Under the pieces are notes generated by a model. The model made no database searches. It was not told the origin of the DNA and worked only from the letters and a program-made list of their open reading frames with translations. A DNA stretch of 64,000 nucleotides from an uncultured bacterium (GTDB lineage Bacteria; Verrucomicrobiota; Lentisphaeria; Victivallales; UBA1829), in NCBI GenBank assembly GCA_902780135.1, contig CACZEK010000005.1:62001-126000 (forward strand). Direction: 5' to 3'. Of the stretch, positions 49,344 to 58,383 are shown piece after piece (position 1 is the stretch's first letter; each line of letters begins with the position of its first letter). The position numbers and the translations under genes were made by a program.

Positions 49344-51599
49344 ATGCCAGACGGAGACCCGCGATCTCTTCCGGCAGTGGAGGTTCTTGTCAACTTATCG
49401 CTTGACAGGACCTTCGATTATTTGATCCCCGGACACCTCGTCGGCCGCGTCCGCCCCGGCATGAAAGTCAATGTGCCGTTCGGCAAGGGCCGCAAGCCGC
49501 GTCCGGCGACCGTGGTGCGCCTGATCCCGCGCCCCGGACGGGACGATTTGAAGGAGATACTGGAGATCTGCGACGACGTGCCGCAGATACCGGATTCCCT
49601 CTCGAAACTCGGCGCATGGATCGCCGACTACTACTGCTGCACCCGCGAACAGGCGCTGCGCGCGCTGCTGCCCTCGGCGGTCCGCAGCGGCAAGATCAAG
49701 CCCAAAAAGATACGCCGGTGCTACCTGGCGTCCCCGGAAAAGGCCGCCGCCTACCTGGAGAAAAACGGCGCGCGGGCAAAAGTCCGGGCGGAGGCGATCC
49801 GGTTCATCACGCTGCACCCCGGCGCGACGCCGGACACGGTCCAGGCGGCGACCGGAGCGAAGACGCCCCAGCTCCGCGCGCTCGCGAAAGACGGCATCCT
49901 GAACATCGAGGAAGTCCGTGCCGACCGCGACCCGCTCCGCAACATCAGGATCGTCCCTTCGACCCCGCTCAAGCTCACGGGCGAACAGGGCGCCGCGCTG
50001 GAGAAGATATTCTCCATGCTCGCCCCGGGACGCCCCGCCGCGTCCCCGCACGTGCTCCTGCTGCACGGCGTGACCTGCAGCGGCAAGACCGAGGTCTACC
50101 TTCAGGCGATCGCCCGCGTCCTGGAACAGGGCGGCAACGCGATCGTGCTGGTGCCGGAAATATCCCTCACGCCGCAGACCGTGACCCGCTTCCGCGCGCG
50201 CTTCGGCGAACGCGTCAGCGTCCTGCACAGCGGGCTCACGCAGGGCGAACGCTACGACGAATGGATGAAGGTGTACCGAGGCGAGGTCGACATCGCGGTC
50301 GGCGCGCGCTCCGCCCTCTTCGCGCCGTTCCGCAACCTCAAGCTCATCATCGTCGACGAAGAGCACGACTCCTCCTACAAGCAGTCCGAAGCGCCGCGCT
50401 ACAACGCCCGCGACGTGGCGGTGGTCCGCGGTCGGATGGAGGGCGCGCTCGTCATCCTCGGGTCCGCCACGCCCTCGCTGGAGTCCTGGCAGAACGCCGT
50501 CACGGGGAAATACGAGCTGGCGTCCATGCCGAACCGCTGGGACCCGTCGATCGTGCTGCCCGCGGTCGAGATCGTCGACATGCGCCTGGAAAAAGACGAC
50601 GAGGACCGCGTGCCGATGTTCTCGAAACGCCTCATCGACGCCGTCCGCAGCCGCATCCTGGCGGGCGAGCAGAGCATCCTGTTCCTGAACAAGCGCGGCT
50701 ACTCGCGCCAGCTCCAGTGCGCCTGCGGATACGTCCCGACCTGCCCGGAGTGCTCCGTCGCCTACACCTACCACAAGAAAGACGCCTCGCTGATCTGCCA
50801 TTTCTGCGGCCGGATCGTCCCCGCGGTCGCCTCGTGTCCGGTCTGCGGCCAGTCCGATTTCCACTATGTCGGCACCGGCACGGAGCGCATCGAAAGCCTC
50901 GCCGGAGCGTTGTTCCAGGGCGCGCGCATCGCGCGCATGGACTCGGACACGATGACGAATCCGCAGAAATACGAGGAGGTCCTGTCGAAATTCCGAGGCG
51001 GCGACCTCGACATCCTCATCGGCACCCAGATGATCGCCAAGGGGCTGGACTTCCCGAACGTCACGCTCGTCGGCGTCCTCAACGCCGACATGGGGCTTTA
51101 TCTCCCCGATTTCCGCGCGCTCGAACGCACCTTCCAGCTGCTGGCGCAGGTCGCCGGACGCGCCGGGCGCGGCGAGGTCCACGGCCAGGTCCTCATCCAG
51201 ACCTTCTCGCCGGAGAATCCCGCGATCCTCTGCGCGGCGGAACACTCCTGCAAGGACTTTTTCGAGGAGGAGCTCCCGGTCCGGAAGGAACTGCTGTTCC
51301 CGCCTTTCTCCCACCTGACGGTCCTGCATTTCGACGGCGAGGACCCGGTCCTCATCGAGGCGAAGGCGGCTGAACTCGTGAACCGCATCGCGGAACGTTT
51401 CCCCGCGCCGCTGGAGATCAGCGACGCCACGCCTGCCCCGATCGAACGCATCAAGGGGCGTTACCGCTACCTCTCCACGGTCCGGACGCCGCCGAACGCC
51501 GCGTTCCGCGCCTTCCTGCGCGCCGAGGTCATGAACTGGCGCCGGACGGTCAGGGACGTCGAGTTGTATGTCGACGTGGACGCTCTTTCGCTGCTCTGA
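49344..51599 (+). CDS. priA: Primosomal protein N' (replication restart helicase PriA)
   Basis: PriA reloads the replisome at stalled forks. The 751-residue protein has the N-terminal DNA-binding domain (VLVNLSLDRTFDYLIP), Walker A LLHGVTCSGKTEVYLQ near residue 235, Walker B IIVDEEHDSSYKQ near 335, GSATPSLES, a zinc region with four Cys pairs (CACGYVPTCPEC ... CHFCG ... CPVCG, about 455-505), and GTQMIAKGLDFPNVTLVGVLNAD. All catalytic motifs are intact and the length is typical. It starts 21 bp after the preceding hairpin. Confidence 0.97.
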   Translation: MPDGDPRSLPAVEVLVNLSLDRTFDYLIPGHLVGRVRPGMKVNVPFGKGRKPRPATVVRLIPRPGRDDLKEILEICDDVPQIPDSLSKLGAWIADYYCCTREQALRALLPSAVRSGKIKPKKIRRCYLASPEKAAAYLEKNGARAKVRAEAIRFITLHPGATPDTVQAATGAKTPQLRALAKDGILNIEEVRADRDPLRNIRIVPSTPLKLTGEQGAALEKIFSMLAPGRPAASPHVLLLHGVTCSGKTEVYLQAIARVLEQGGNAIVLVPEISLTPQTVTRFRARFGERVSVLHSGLTQGERYDEWMKVYRGEVDIAVGARSALFAPFRNLKLIIVDEEHDSSYKQSEAPRYNARDVAVVRGRMEGALVILGSATPSLESWQNAVTGKYELASMPNRWDPSIVLPAVEIVDMRLEKDDEDRVPMFSKRLIDAVRSRILAGEQSILFLNKRGYSRQLQCACGYVPTCPECSVAYTYHKKDASLICHFCGRIVPAVASCPVCGQSDFHYVGTGTERIESLAGALFQGARIARMDSDTMTNPQKYEEVLSKFRGGDLDILIGTQMIAKGLDFPNVTLVGVLNADMGLYLPDFRALERTFQLLAQVAGRAGRGEVHGQVLIQTFSPENPAILCAAEHSCKDFFEEELPVRKELLFPPFSHLTVLHFDGEDPVLIEAKAAELVNRIAERFPAPLEISDATPAPIERIKGRYRYLSTVRTPPNAAFRAFLRAEVMNWRRTVRDVELYVDVDALSLL

Positions 51600-51643
51600 A
51601 CGCTTCTTTTTTCCAAATTGATCAGAAAAAGCGCCGATCGGAT

Positions 51644-51672
51644 TTGATTTTTCCGCTAATTTGGATTATAGT
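51644..51672 (+). promoter_or_regulatory. Promoter of the thioredoxin-fold gene
   Basis: TTGATT (51644-51649), 17-bp spacer, TATAGT (51667-51672). The leader of about 60 bases contains a GCCGGC-type inverted repeat near 51707-51720. Confidence 0.6.
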
Positions 51673-51737
51673 ATAGCAACGATAATGTTTTTGAGACGGA
51701 TTTCGGCCGGCACGCCGGTCAAAACGGAGTTTTTACG

Positions 51738-52874
51738 ATGAAATATTTTCTCTTTACGATCGCGGCGTCCATCTGCGCCTCACCGGCCCTTTTCGCGGGT
51801 TCCGGGCTGATGGACGACCTCATCAAGCCGTACGACGACACCGCCATCGAGCTGCCGGGGGAAAGCGCGCGGAAGCCTGCCGTATCCCGGTCCGCCCAGC
51901 TGGTCGACGACAGCACGACAGACACCTGGGGCGCGAGAGACGATGCGCCCTCCTCCGCGCCCGCGAAAAAACCGTCCGCCTCGTCCTCTTCGTCCTCTTC
52001 GTCCTCCTCGAAGAAATCCGACGGTTCGCGTCCGGCTTCCACCACCGTCTCTTCGCCCTCATCGGGGAGATCCTCCAGCTTCACCGCCGACGGCGTCTAC
52101 ATCCCCTATTCGGAACGGTATCCTGAGCCGGAAAAGGAGAAGTCGGACTCGGATTTCGACCGGAACACGTTCGACCCGAACTTCAATCCGTTCAAGAACA
52201 ACTACCAGTACAAGGACACGAACTACCAGCCGAACACGACCCGTCCGGAGTTTGAGGAGACGCGCCGGAAGATCAAGGACGTCCTCGGCGACGGCGTGCC
52301 GAAGGTGATGGTCGATTCGAAGGTGGACGAACTGATCCACAATTCCGCACGCGGCGCCACGCTGGAAGCCCCCGCGACGCCGAACCGCTGGACGCACGCC
52401 CCGAACGGCTGGTTCTGCGACTTCGACGACGCGATGGAGAAAGCGCAGGTGAACGGGAAGGCGGTCGCCGTGTTCTTCCACTCCTCCGACAAGGACAATT
52501 CGCGCAAGTTCAAGACCGAGCGCATGGAGAACACCAAGTTCAAGAACAAAATGCGCGACCGTCTGCTCATCGTGTACCTGGACTACCCGGACAACGCCGA
52601 AACAAGCAAGGACAGGCGGAACAAAGACCAGGTGGAGCACAACCGCCGGATCGCCGACAAGTTCCATGTCTCGAACTATCCCACGGTCATCATCCTGAAC
52701 TCCTCCGGCAGCGAGATCGGCCGCCTCGACACCAATTCCAATTCGATCACGACGTTCGTGGAAAAGGCCGACAAGATCGTGCCCCAGCGCGCGGCAAAGG
52801 ATAAGAACCAGAACGGATTCAGGATCGGCGGCAGCATCTCGGACGGATTACGCACCCAGCCCGGCCAGGATTGA
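51738..52874 (+). CDS. Secreted thioredoxin-fold protein without active-site cysteines
   Basis: The 378-residue protein has a signal peptide (residues 1-20), a Ser/Pro-rich low-complexity stretch (about 70-115, with a run of serines), a charged middle and a C-terminal thioredoxin-like domain (about 215-360). The domain has FDDAMEKAQVNGKAVAVFFH, the KFKNKMRDRLLIVYLDYP helix-strand unit, and the cis-proline segment FHVSNYPTVIIL. Where secreted relatives usually have a GSDWCGWC-like redox motif, this one reads SSDKDNS, and no Cys is present, so disulfide chemistry is not expected. A binding or structural role is inference. Confidence 0.78.
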   Translation: MKYFLFTIAASICASPALFAGSGLMDDLIKPYDDTAIELPGESARKPAVSRSAQLVDDSTTDTWGARDDAPSSAPAKKPSASSSSSSSSSSKKSDGSRPASTTVSSPSSGRSSSFTADGVYIPYSERYPEPEKEKSDSDFDRNTFDPNFNPFKNNYQYKDTNYQPNTTRPEFEETRRKIKDVLGDGVPKVMVDSKVDELIHNSARGATLEAPATPNRWTHAPNGWFCDFDDAMEKAQVNGKAVAVFFHSSDKDNSRKFKTERMENTKFKNKMRDRLLIVYLDYPDNAETSKDRRNKDQVEHNRRIADKFHVSNYPTVIILNSSGSEIGRLDTNSNSITTFVEKADKIVPQRAAKDKNQNGFRIGGSISDGLRTQPGQD

Positions 52875-52891
52875 CCTACGCGGAGCCACGG

Positions 52892-53569
52892 ATGCAGGCG
52901 TCCTTCCGAATCAACAAGAATCCCGTCCCGCTCGGAACCATCCCCGCCATCGCGGACAAGGCGGCCAGGACCGTCCTCCTGGTGCGCCATTCCATCCGCG
53001 AATCGCTCCGTGCCGGGTCCGTCGATCCCGATCTCACCCCGGAAGGCGCGGAGCTGGCGATGCGTTGCGGACGGCTGATTGCAGGACTCGGCGGCGTCAT
53101 GTTCGGCGCATCCCCGCGGACCCGGACGCGCAACACCGCCCTCTGCATGATGAAGGGCGGCGGATTCCCCCCTCAACCCGTCCGCGACTGCCCCGAACTC
53201 GGCGACCTGACCATCTTTTCCCGTCCGGTGGACTTCGAGGCGATGCTCCGGACACGCAACACGGAAAACGTGATGCGAGAGTATTTTTCCACGGGGCACG
53301 CCGAGGGGTTGAAGGACATGCGCCCCTTCGCCGGGGAGCTGCTGGAATTTCTCACGGAAACGACGTTCCCGGCGCGCGCGGTCTTCGTCTCCCACGACGT
53401 CCTGGCGATGTCGATCCTGTCCGCACTGGGCGTCCGGACGTTCTCGGTGGACGACTGGTGCGGATACCTGCACGGCCTGCTGCTGACGCTGGACCGGGAC
53501 GGCGAATGGACCGCGGCCTATGCGGTCCCGGATTTCGACGCGGGAAAGAAGCACCGACTTTTCGTCTGA
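52892..53569 (+). CDS. Histidine phosphatase superfamily protein
   Basis: The 225-residue protein has the phosphohistidine motif VLLVRHSIRE (RHS in place of RHG), a conserved PRTRTRNTALCM segment, and the second catalytic His in AVFVSHDVLAMSIL. It may act on small phosphate esters; the substrate is unknown. A TTG at 52871 that overlaps the upstream stop could add seven residues, but GGAG 6 bases before the ATG at 52892 supports that start. It is probably in one transcript with the thioredoxin-fold gene. Confidence 0.82.
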   Translation: MQASFRINKNPVPLGTIPAIADKAARTVLLVRHSIRESLRAGSVDPDLTPEGAELAMRCGRLIAGLGGVMFGASPRTRTRNTALCMMKGGGFPPQPVRDCPELGDLTIFSRPVDFEAMLRTRNTENVMREYFSTGHAEGLKDMRPFAGELLEFLTETTFPARAVFVSHDVLAMSILSALGVRTFSVDDWCGYLHGLLLTLDRDGEWTAAYAVPDFDAGKKHRLFV

Positions 53570-53671
53570 AGCCCCGCGCGCACTGCCGCGCACCCGCCGC
53601 ACAATCCCGCGGGCGCGCACAAGTCTAAAATCAATCTTTTGAGAAACTAATGGAATAAAGAGGGACAAAAC

Positions 53672-53743
53672 ATGAAAAAAGGCTTGAAATCACGGAAAAA
53701 CGTGATACTTTTTATGAAAGCCGTATCAACGGACGCTTTTTAG
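53672..53743 (+). CDS. Possible 23-residue leader peptide ORF
   Basis: ATG at 53672 with GAGGG 7 bases upstream opens a 23-codon frame that encodes a basic, partly hydrophobic peptide (MKKGLKSRKNVILFMKAVST, then DAF) and ends TAG. It lies 42 bp before the double solute-binding gene. It could be a leader peptide or chance. Confidence 0.3.
   Translation: MKKGLKSRKNVILFMKAVSTDAF
53684..53713 (+). promoter_or_regulatory. Palindrome with possible promoter or terminator before the solute-binding gene
   Basis: ATCACG-GAAAAA-CGTGAT (53689-53706) is a perfect 6-bp inverted repeat followed by ACTTTTT. It can be read as a weak terminator, or as an operator between TTGAAA (53684-53689) and a poor -10 TACTTT (53706-53711, 16-bp spacer). 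Confidence 0.35.
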
Positions 53744-53785
53744 AACTCAAAACATCTTCATCAGCAATCGAAGAAAGGTTTTATC

Positions 53786-55270
53786 ATGAATAAGCTCCTC
53801 TGTCTCTTCGCGGGCATGCTTCTCGGCATTGCATTCCTGTCGGCATGTTCCAAAAACGACGCAAAACCGCTGATCGTCGCCTGTGAAGCGTCTTCGTCCC
53901 CCTATTGCTACTACCTGAGCGCGGACGCCAAGCCGCCCGTCGCGGGCATCGACATCGACCTCGTCGAAGAGATCGCGGCGAGCCTCGGACGCCCGGTGCA
54001 GTACAAGGTCGTGCCGTTCCAGCAGATCTTCACGCTCGTCTCCATGGGCAAGGCGGACATCGGCGCGGCCGGCATCACGATCACGCCGCAACGCGCCGAA
54101 CGCGTCCTCTTCTCCACCGTCTACGACGTTTCCTCCCAGGTGATCGTGGTGCCGAAGAACTCCGCCATTACGGACGAGGCCACGCTGAAAAACGCCCGCG
54201 TGGCCGCACAGGAAGGCACCACCGACCTTGAGCTTCTGCGGGAACACATCAAGCCCAGGATCGTCCTGCCCTTCCTCACGCAGGAGGACATGAACCTCGC
54301 CCTCTCCGACCGCAGAGCCGACGCCGCCGTGATGGACCTCATGCAGGCGGAGCTCCTCGTGAAAGCGACCGGAGACGACTTCCGGATCAACCAGAAACCG
54401 CTGACCAAGGACCAGTACGGCCTTATCTTCAACAAATCGAACACGGAGCTTGCGGAAACCGCCAACGCAGTGATCGACCAGTTCAAGCTCTCCGGCAAGC
54501 TTCAGAAGAGCCGCGAACGGCATCTTGACGAGCTCAAGTCCCACCCCGAGACCGGTGCAAAAAAGGCCTCGGGAGAACCGGTCAAACCGTTCGTCGTCTG
54601 CCTCGACCCGTCGTTCGCGCCGTTCGCCTTCATGGACAACAACCGGCTCTCCGGCGTGGACATTGAAATGGCGCAGGCCATCGCCGACGAGCTCAAGCGC
54701 CCGCTTCACATCCATATCGTGCCGTTCTCCGAGATCATCCCGCTCGTCATGAGCGGCGCCGCCGACATGGGGACGTCCGGCATCTCCATTACGCCGGAAC
54801 GCGCGCAGTCCGTGCTTTTCTCCAATCCCTACGAGGGCAGTGTGCGCAGGATCCTGGTGCGGGACGAGTCCACGATCGAAAAGCTCGCGGACCTGGAGGA
54901 CAAGGTCATCGGCGCCGAAAAAGGCACGACCAACGAGGACTTCGCCGTCAACAAGCTCCTCGCAAAGGAGACGGTCCACTACGACAACGCAACGGAGGGC
55001 ATTATCGGCCTGCTCAAAAACGAGATCGACGCCTACATCGACGACGAAAGCGAAGCCGATCTGGCCGCCGGCAAATACATCGGCAGGATCAAAATGCTGA
55101 ACGTCGCCATCCCCGCCGAGGAATACGGTTTCATCTTCCGCCAGGGCAATTCCGAAGCGAAAAACGCCGCGGACAAGGTCATCGCCGCAAAACGCGGGAC
55201 CGGCGACCTTCAGGCGCTCTTCCGCAAGTACATTTCCATCTACAAGACGCTCGATACGAACGGGATCTGA
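53786..55270 (+). CDS. Lipoprotein with two tandem family 3 solute-binding domains
   Basis: The 494-residue product has a lipoprotein signal (IAFLSACS, Cys about residue 21) and two full periplasmic binding domains in one chain, about 27-250 and 268-490. Both show the family 3 pattern: AGIDIDLVEEIAASLGRPVQ / SGVDIEMAQAIADELKRPLH, then GKADIGAAGITITPQRAERV / GAADMGTSGISITPERAQSV and AAQEGTTDLELL / GAEKGTTNEDFA. Such domains bind amino acids or similar small molecules for ABC importers or receptor kinases. No permease, ATPase or kinase gene is adjacent. The two halves are diverged, so they may bind different ligands. Confidence 0.88.
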   Translation: MNKLLCLFAGMLLGIAFLSACSKNDAKPLIVACEASSSPYCYYLSADAKPPVAGIDIDLVEEIAASLGRPVQYKVVPFQQIFTLVSMGKADIGAAGITITPQRAERVLFSTVYDVSSQVIVVPKNSAITDEATLKNARVAAQEGTTDLELLREHIKPRIVLPFLTQEDMNLALSDRRADAAVMDLMQAELLVKATGDDFRINQKPLTKDQYGLIFNKSNTELAETANAVIDQFKLSGKLQKSRERHLDELKSHPETGAKKASGEPVKPFVVCLDPSFAPFAFMDNNRLSGVDIEMAQAIADELKRPLHIHIVPFSEIIPLVMSGAADMGTSGISITPERAQSVLFSNPYEGSVRRILVRDESTIEKLADLEDKVIGAEKGTTNEDFAVNKLLAKETVHYDNATEGIIGLLKNEIDAYIDDESEADLAAGKYIGRIKMLNVAIPAEEYGFIFRQGNSEAKNAADKVIAAKRGTGDLQALFRKYISIYKTLDTNGI

Positions 55271-55401
55271 TCCCGTCACGGATCCATACAAGGCGGAGCG
55301 CACGCGGAAAAACGGCTCACTCCGCCCGATTTATCCTGTCGGACGGGATCGCTCGATCACCCGGCGGGCAGCGTCATCGCAACAATACGGAGTCCCATTC
55401 C

Positions 55402-56157
55402 ATGGATGCAGGCAGAATACTGGACGGTTTCCGGGACGGAAACATCACCCGCGAACAGGCGCTTGATCTTCTAAACAAGCTCCCGTACGAGGACATCGGC
55501 TTCGCAAAGCTCGACCACCACAGGCAGCTCCGCCGCGGCGGCATCGAAACCGTGTTCTGCGCCGGAAAGACCGCGGAACAGGTCCGCGGCATCTTCGAAC
55601 GCTTCATCGCGGCGGGCGGAAACGCCATCGGGACGCGCGCCACGCCCGAACAGGCGGAGCATGTCCGCGCCGCCCTGCCCGACGTGCAGTACGACCCCGT
55701 CTCGCGCCTGCTGTATTTCATCGGCGCTCCGAAGCCCCGGACCGGATGCGTGGCGGTCTGCACGGGCGGCACCTCCGACCAGCCCGTCGCCGAGGAGGCC
55801 GCGAAGACCGCGGAGTTCTTCGGCGCGAACGTGAAACGCTTCTACGACGTCGGCGTCGCCGGCATCCACCGTCTGTTCGCCTGTCTGGACGAGATCCGCA
55901 CCGCGAACGCCGTGGTCGCCGTCGCCGGGATGGAGGGCGCGCTCGGCGGCGTGATCGCCGGACTCGTTTCCGTGCCGGTCGTCGCCGTGCCGACCTCCGT
56001 CGGCTACGGCGCGTCCTTCGGCGGCATCGCCCCGCTCCTGACCATGCTCAATTCCTGCGCCGAAGGCATGTCCGTCGTGAACATCGACAACGGATTCGGC
56101 GCGGGCTATCTCGCCGCACGCATCAATTCGCTCGTCACACAGGGGAACAGGCCATGA
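55402..56157 (+). CDS. larB: Nickel-pincer cofactor synthesis carboxylase/hydrolase LarB
   Basis: LarB carboxylates and hydrolyses nicotinic acid adenine dinucleotide, the first step to the nickel-pincer nucleotide of lactate racemase. The 251-residue protein has a helical N-terminal part and a PurE-like domain: CVAVCTGGTSDQPVAEEAA, DVGVAGIHRLF, VVAVAGMEGALGGVIAGL and VAVPTSVGYGASFGGIAPLL. The stop overlaps the larC start as ATGA. Confidence 0.95.
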   Translation: MDAGRILDGFRDGNITREQALDLLNKLPYEDIGFAKLDHHRQLRRGGIETVFCAGKTAEQVRGIFERFIAAGGNAIGTRATPEQAEHVRAALPDVQYDPVSRLLYFIGAPKPRTGCVAVCTGGTSDQPVAEEAAKTAEFFGANVKRFYDVGVAGIHRLFACLDEIRTANAVVAVAGMEGALGGVIAGLVSVPVVAVPTSVGYGASFGGIAPLLTMLNSCAEGMSVVNIDNGFGAGYLAARINSLVTQGNRP

Positions 56158-57485
56158 GCAAATCCATTCTCTATCTCGAATGCGCCACCGGCATCAGCGG
56201 CGACATGACCGTGGCCGCGCTGCTCGACCTCGGCGCTTCCAGGATCAAACTGCTCGCCGCGCTCGACAGCCTGAACGTGGAGGGGTATTCCGTCACGGTC
56301 AGACGCGCCAATTCGCACGGCGTCGACGCATGCTCCTTCGACGTGGAGCTGGAGCACGAACACGAACATGAACATGAACACGGGCATCATCACGGACACG
56401 AAGCGCTCGAGCACGAGCATCCGCACGAAGCCCATGAGCATGACCACGACCACGAACACCTCCACGAACACGGGCATCACGGGCATGACCACCATCATCC
56501 GCACGTGCACCGCAACCTCGCGGACGTTACCGCCATCCTGAACAGCGGCGACCTCACCCCGCACGCCCGCGAGCTCGCGCTGAAGATCTTCGGCATCGTC
56601 GCCGAGGCGGAATCCAAGGCGCACGGCAAACCCGTCGAAGAGGTGCATTTCCACGAAGTCGGCGCGATCGACTCCATCGTGGACATCGCCGCCGCCGCGG
56701 TCTGCCTCGACGACCTCGGGATCGACGACGTCGTCGTGACGGCGCTGAGCGAGGGGACCGGATTCGTCGAATGCCAGCACGGACTGCTCCCGGTCCCCGT
56801 CCCAGCCGTGGCGAACATCGCCGCCGCAAGCGGCCTCCCGCTCCGCATCCTCCCCTCCGTGCAGGGCGAAATGGTCACGCCGACGGGCGCGGCGATCGCT
56901 GCCGCGGTCCGGACGCGGTCCGCCCTGCCGGAAACCTTCACGGTCAAAAAGATCGGCCTCGGCGCGGGCAAGCGCGACTTCGGCATGCCGAACGTCCTGC
57001 GGGCGATGCTGATCGAGGAGACCGCCGCCGCGGACGCGCCGCCCGCCGAGATCACGATCCTGGAGACGAACATCGACGACTCCACGGGCGAGACGCTCGG
57101 ACTGGCGATGGAATCCCTGCTCGGAGCGGGCGCGCTGGACGTGCATTACGTCCCGGTCTTCATGAAGAAAAACCGTCCCGCGTGGCTCCTGCGCGTGATC
57201 TGCCGCGAGGCGGACGCCCCCGCGATGGAACGCGTCATCTTCACGGAGACGAGCTCCATCGGCGTCCGCAGGCTCCGGGCGGGGCGCACCTGCCTCTCCC
57301 GCACGGTCGTGGACGTGGCGCTGCCCGCCGGCACGGCGAAAGTCAAGAAATGCAGCTTCGACGGGCAGACGTTCTACTACCCCGAATACGAGAGCGTCAA
57401 GGCGCTTGCCGCCGCTTCCGGCGTGCCGTTCGCCGACCTCTTCCGCGACGCCGCGGAGACCGCGAGGGCAAACGATGAAAGATAA
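56154..57485 (+). CDS. larC: Nickel-pincer cofactor nickel insertase LarC
   Basis: LarC inserts nickel into the pincer precursor. The 443-residue protein is encoded in one uninterrupted frame, whereas in Lactiplantibacillus plantarum a programmed frameshift joins two parts. Motifs are LECATGISGDMTVAALLDLG, HFHEVGAIDSIVDIAAAAV, MVTPTGAAIAAAV and ETNIDDSTGETLG. Residues 68-119 form a His-rich insert with 27 His in 52 residues (EHEHEHEHGHHHGH and similar), likely nickel storage or delivery. The start at 56154 overlaps larB; longer frames upstream are not real starts. The end overlaps larE by 11 bp. Confidence 0.95.
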   Translation: MSKSILYLECATGISGDMTVAALLDLGASRIKLLAALDSLNVEGYSVTVRRANSHGVDACSFDVELEHEHEHEHEHGHHHGHEALEHEHPHEAHEHDHDHEHLHEHGHHGHDHHHPHVHRNLADVTAILNSGDLTPHARELALKIFGIVAEAESKAHGKPVEEVHFHEVGAIDSIVDIAAAAVCLDDLGIDDVVVTALSEGTGFVECQHGLLPVPVPAVANIAAASGLPLRILPSVQGEMVTPTGAAIAAAVRTRSALPETFTVKKIGLGAGKRDFGMPNVLRAMLIEETAAADAPPAEITILETNIDDSTGETLGLAMESLLGAGALDVHYVPVFMKKNRPAWLLRVICREADAPAMERVIFTETSSIGVRRLRAGRTCLSRTVVDVALPAGTAKVKKCSFDGQTFYYPEYESVKALAAASGVPFADLFRDAAETARANDER

Positions 57486-58296
57486 GCTGAACGAACTCCG
57501 GCGGATGCTGGAGGGCCTGAGCGCGGACGGCGTCTGCGCGGCATTTTCCGGCGGCGTCGACAGCAGCCTGCTCCTGACCGTCCTTTCCGAGATCCGCACC
57601 CGCAAACCGTTTCCCCTGCTCGCCGTCGTCTTCTCCACGGCGTTCCACACCGCCGAGGAGACCGCCTCCGCGATGAAACAGGCGGAGGAGCTGGGCGTGC
57701 CGTCGCTGCTCGTCGAACGCGACGTGCTGTCCGATCCGGTCCTGCGTGAGAATCCGAAGGACCGCTGCTATCACTGCAAGCGCGCGCTTTTCTCCGAGAT
57801 GAAGCGCATCGCGGAGGAGCGCGGCATCAAAAACCTCGTGGACGGCACCAACGCCGACGACACGCGCGTATACCGGCCCGGACGCAAGGCGCTGGAGGAG
57901 CTCGGCGTGCTGAGCCCGCTCGCGCTCTGCGGGTTCACGAAGGACGGGATCCGCGCCGCCGCCCGCGAACTCCTGGTCCCGGTCGCGGACAAGCCGTCCA
58001 CGCCGTGCCTCGCGACGCGGTTCCCCTACGGCACGGTCATGACGGACGGGGCTTTGCGCCGCGTGGAGCGCGGCGAGGCGGTCCTGCGCGAGTTCGGGCT
58101 GAAGGTGGTGCGCCTGCGCGTCCACGGCGACGTCGCGCGCATTGAGACCGATCCCGAGGGCTTCGACCTGGCATCCGCCGGACGTTTCGAGATCGCGTTC
58201 GCGCTCCGCAAAGAGGGGTTCCCCTACGTCACGCTCGACCTGGAGGGATTCCGGTCCGGCAGCATGGACGAACCCCTCCTCGCGAAACAGTCCTGA
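57475..58296 (+). CDS. larE: ATP-dependent sulfur transferase LarE
   Basis: LarE adds sulfur to the pincer precursor. The 273-residue PP-loop protein has AAFSGGVDSSLLLTVL near residue 22, NPKDRCYHCKRALFSEM near 96 and the KPSTPCLATRFPYG segment near 165, whose Cys corresponds to the sulfur-donating Cys of LarE as far as I can align by eye. Two extra Cys in RCYHC leave open whether it uses a sacrificial Cys or an iron-sulfur cluster. larA, the racemase itself, is not in the window. Confidence 0.95.
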   Translation: MKDKLNELRRMLEGLSADGVCAAFSGGVDSSLLLTVLSEIRTRKPFPLLAVVFSTAFHTAEETASAMKQAEELGVPSLLVERDVLSDPVLRENPKDRCYHCKRALFSEMKRIAEERGIKNLVDGTNADDTRVYRPGRKALEELGVLSPLALCGFTKDGIRAAARELLVPVADKPSTPCLATRFPYGTVMTDGALRRVERGEAVLREFGLKVVRLRVHGDVARIETDPEGFDLASAGRFEIAFALRKEGFPYVTLDLEGFRSGSMDEPLLAKQS

Positions 58297-58383
58297 GCGG
58301 TCCGGCCCCGGCGCAGCGGCGACGCCCGGCGCAGCGGCAATCTTCCCCCCTCAAAAAAGCATCGCGGACCGCGCCGCCGCGCC

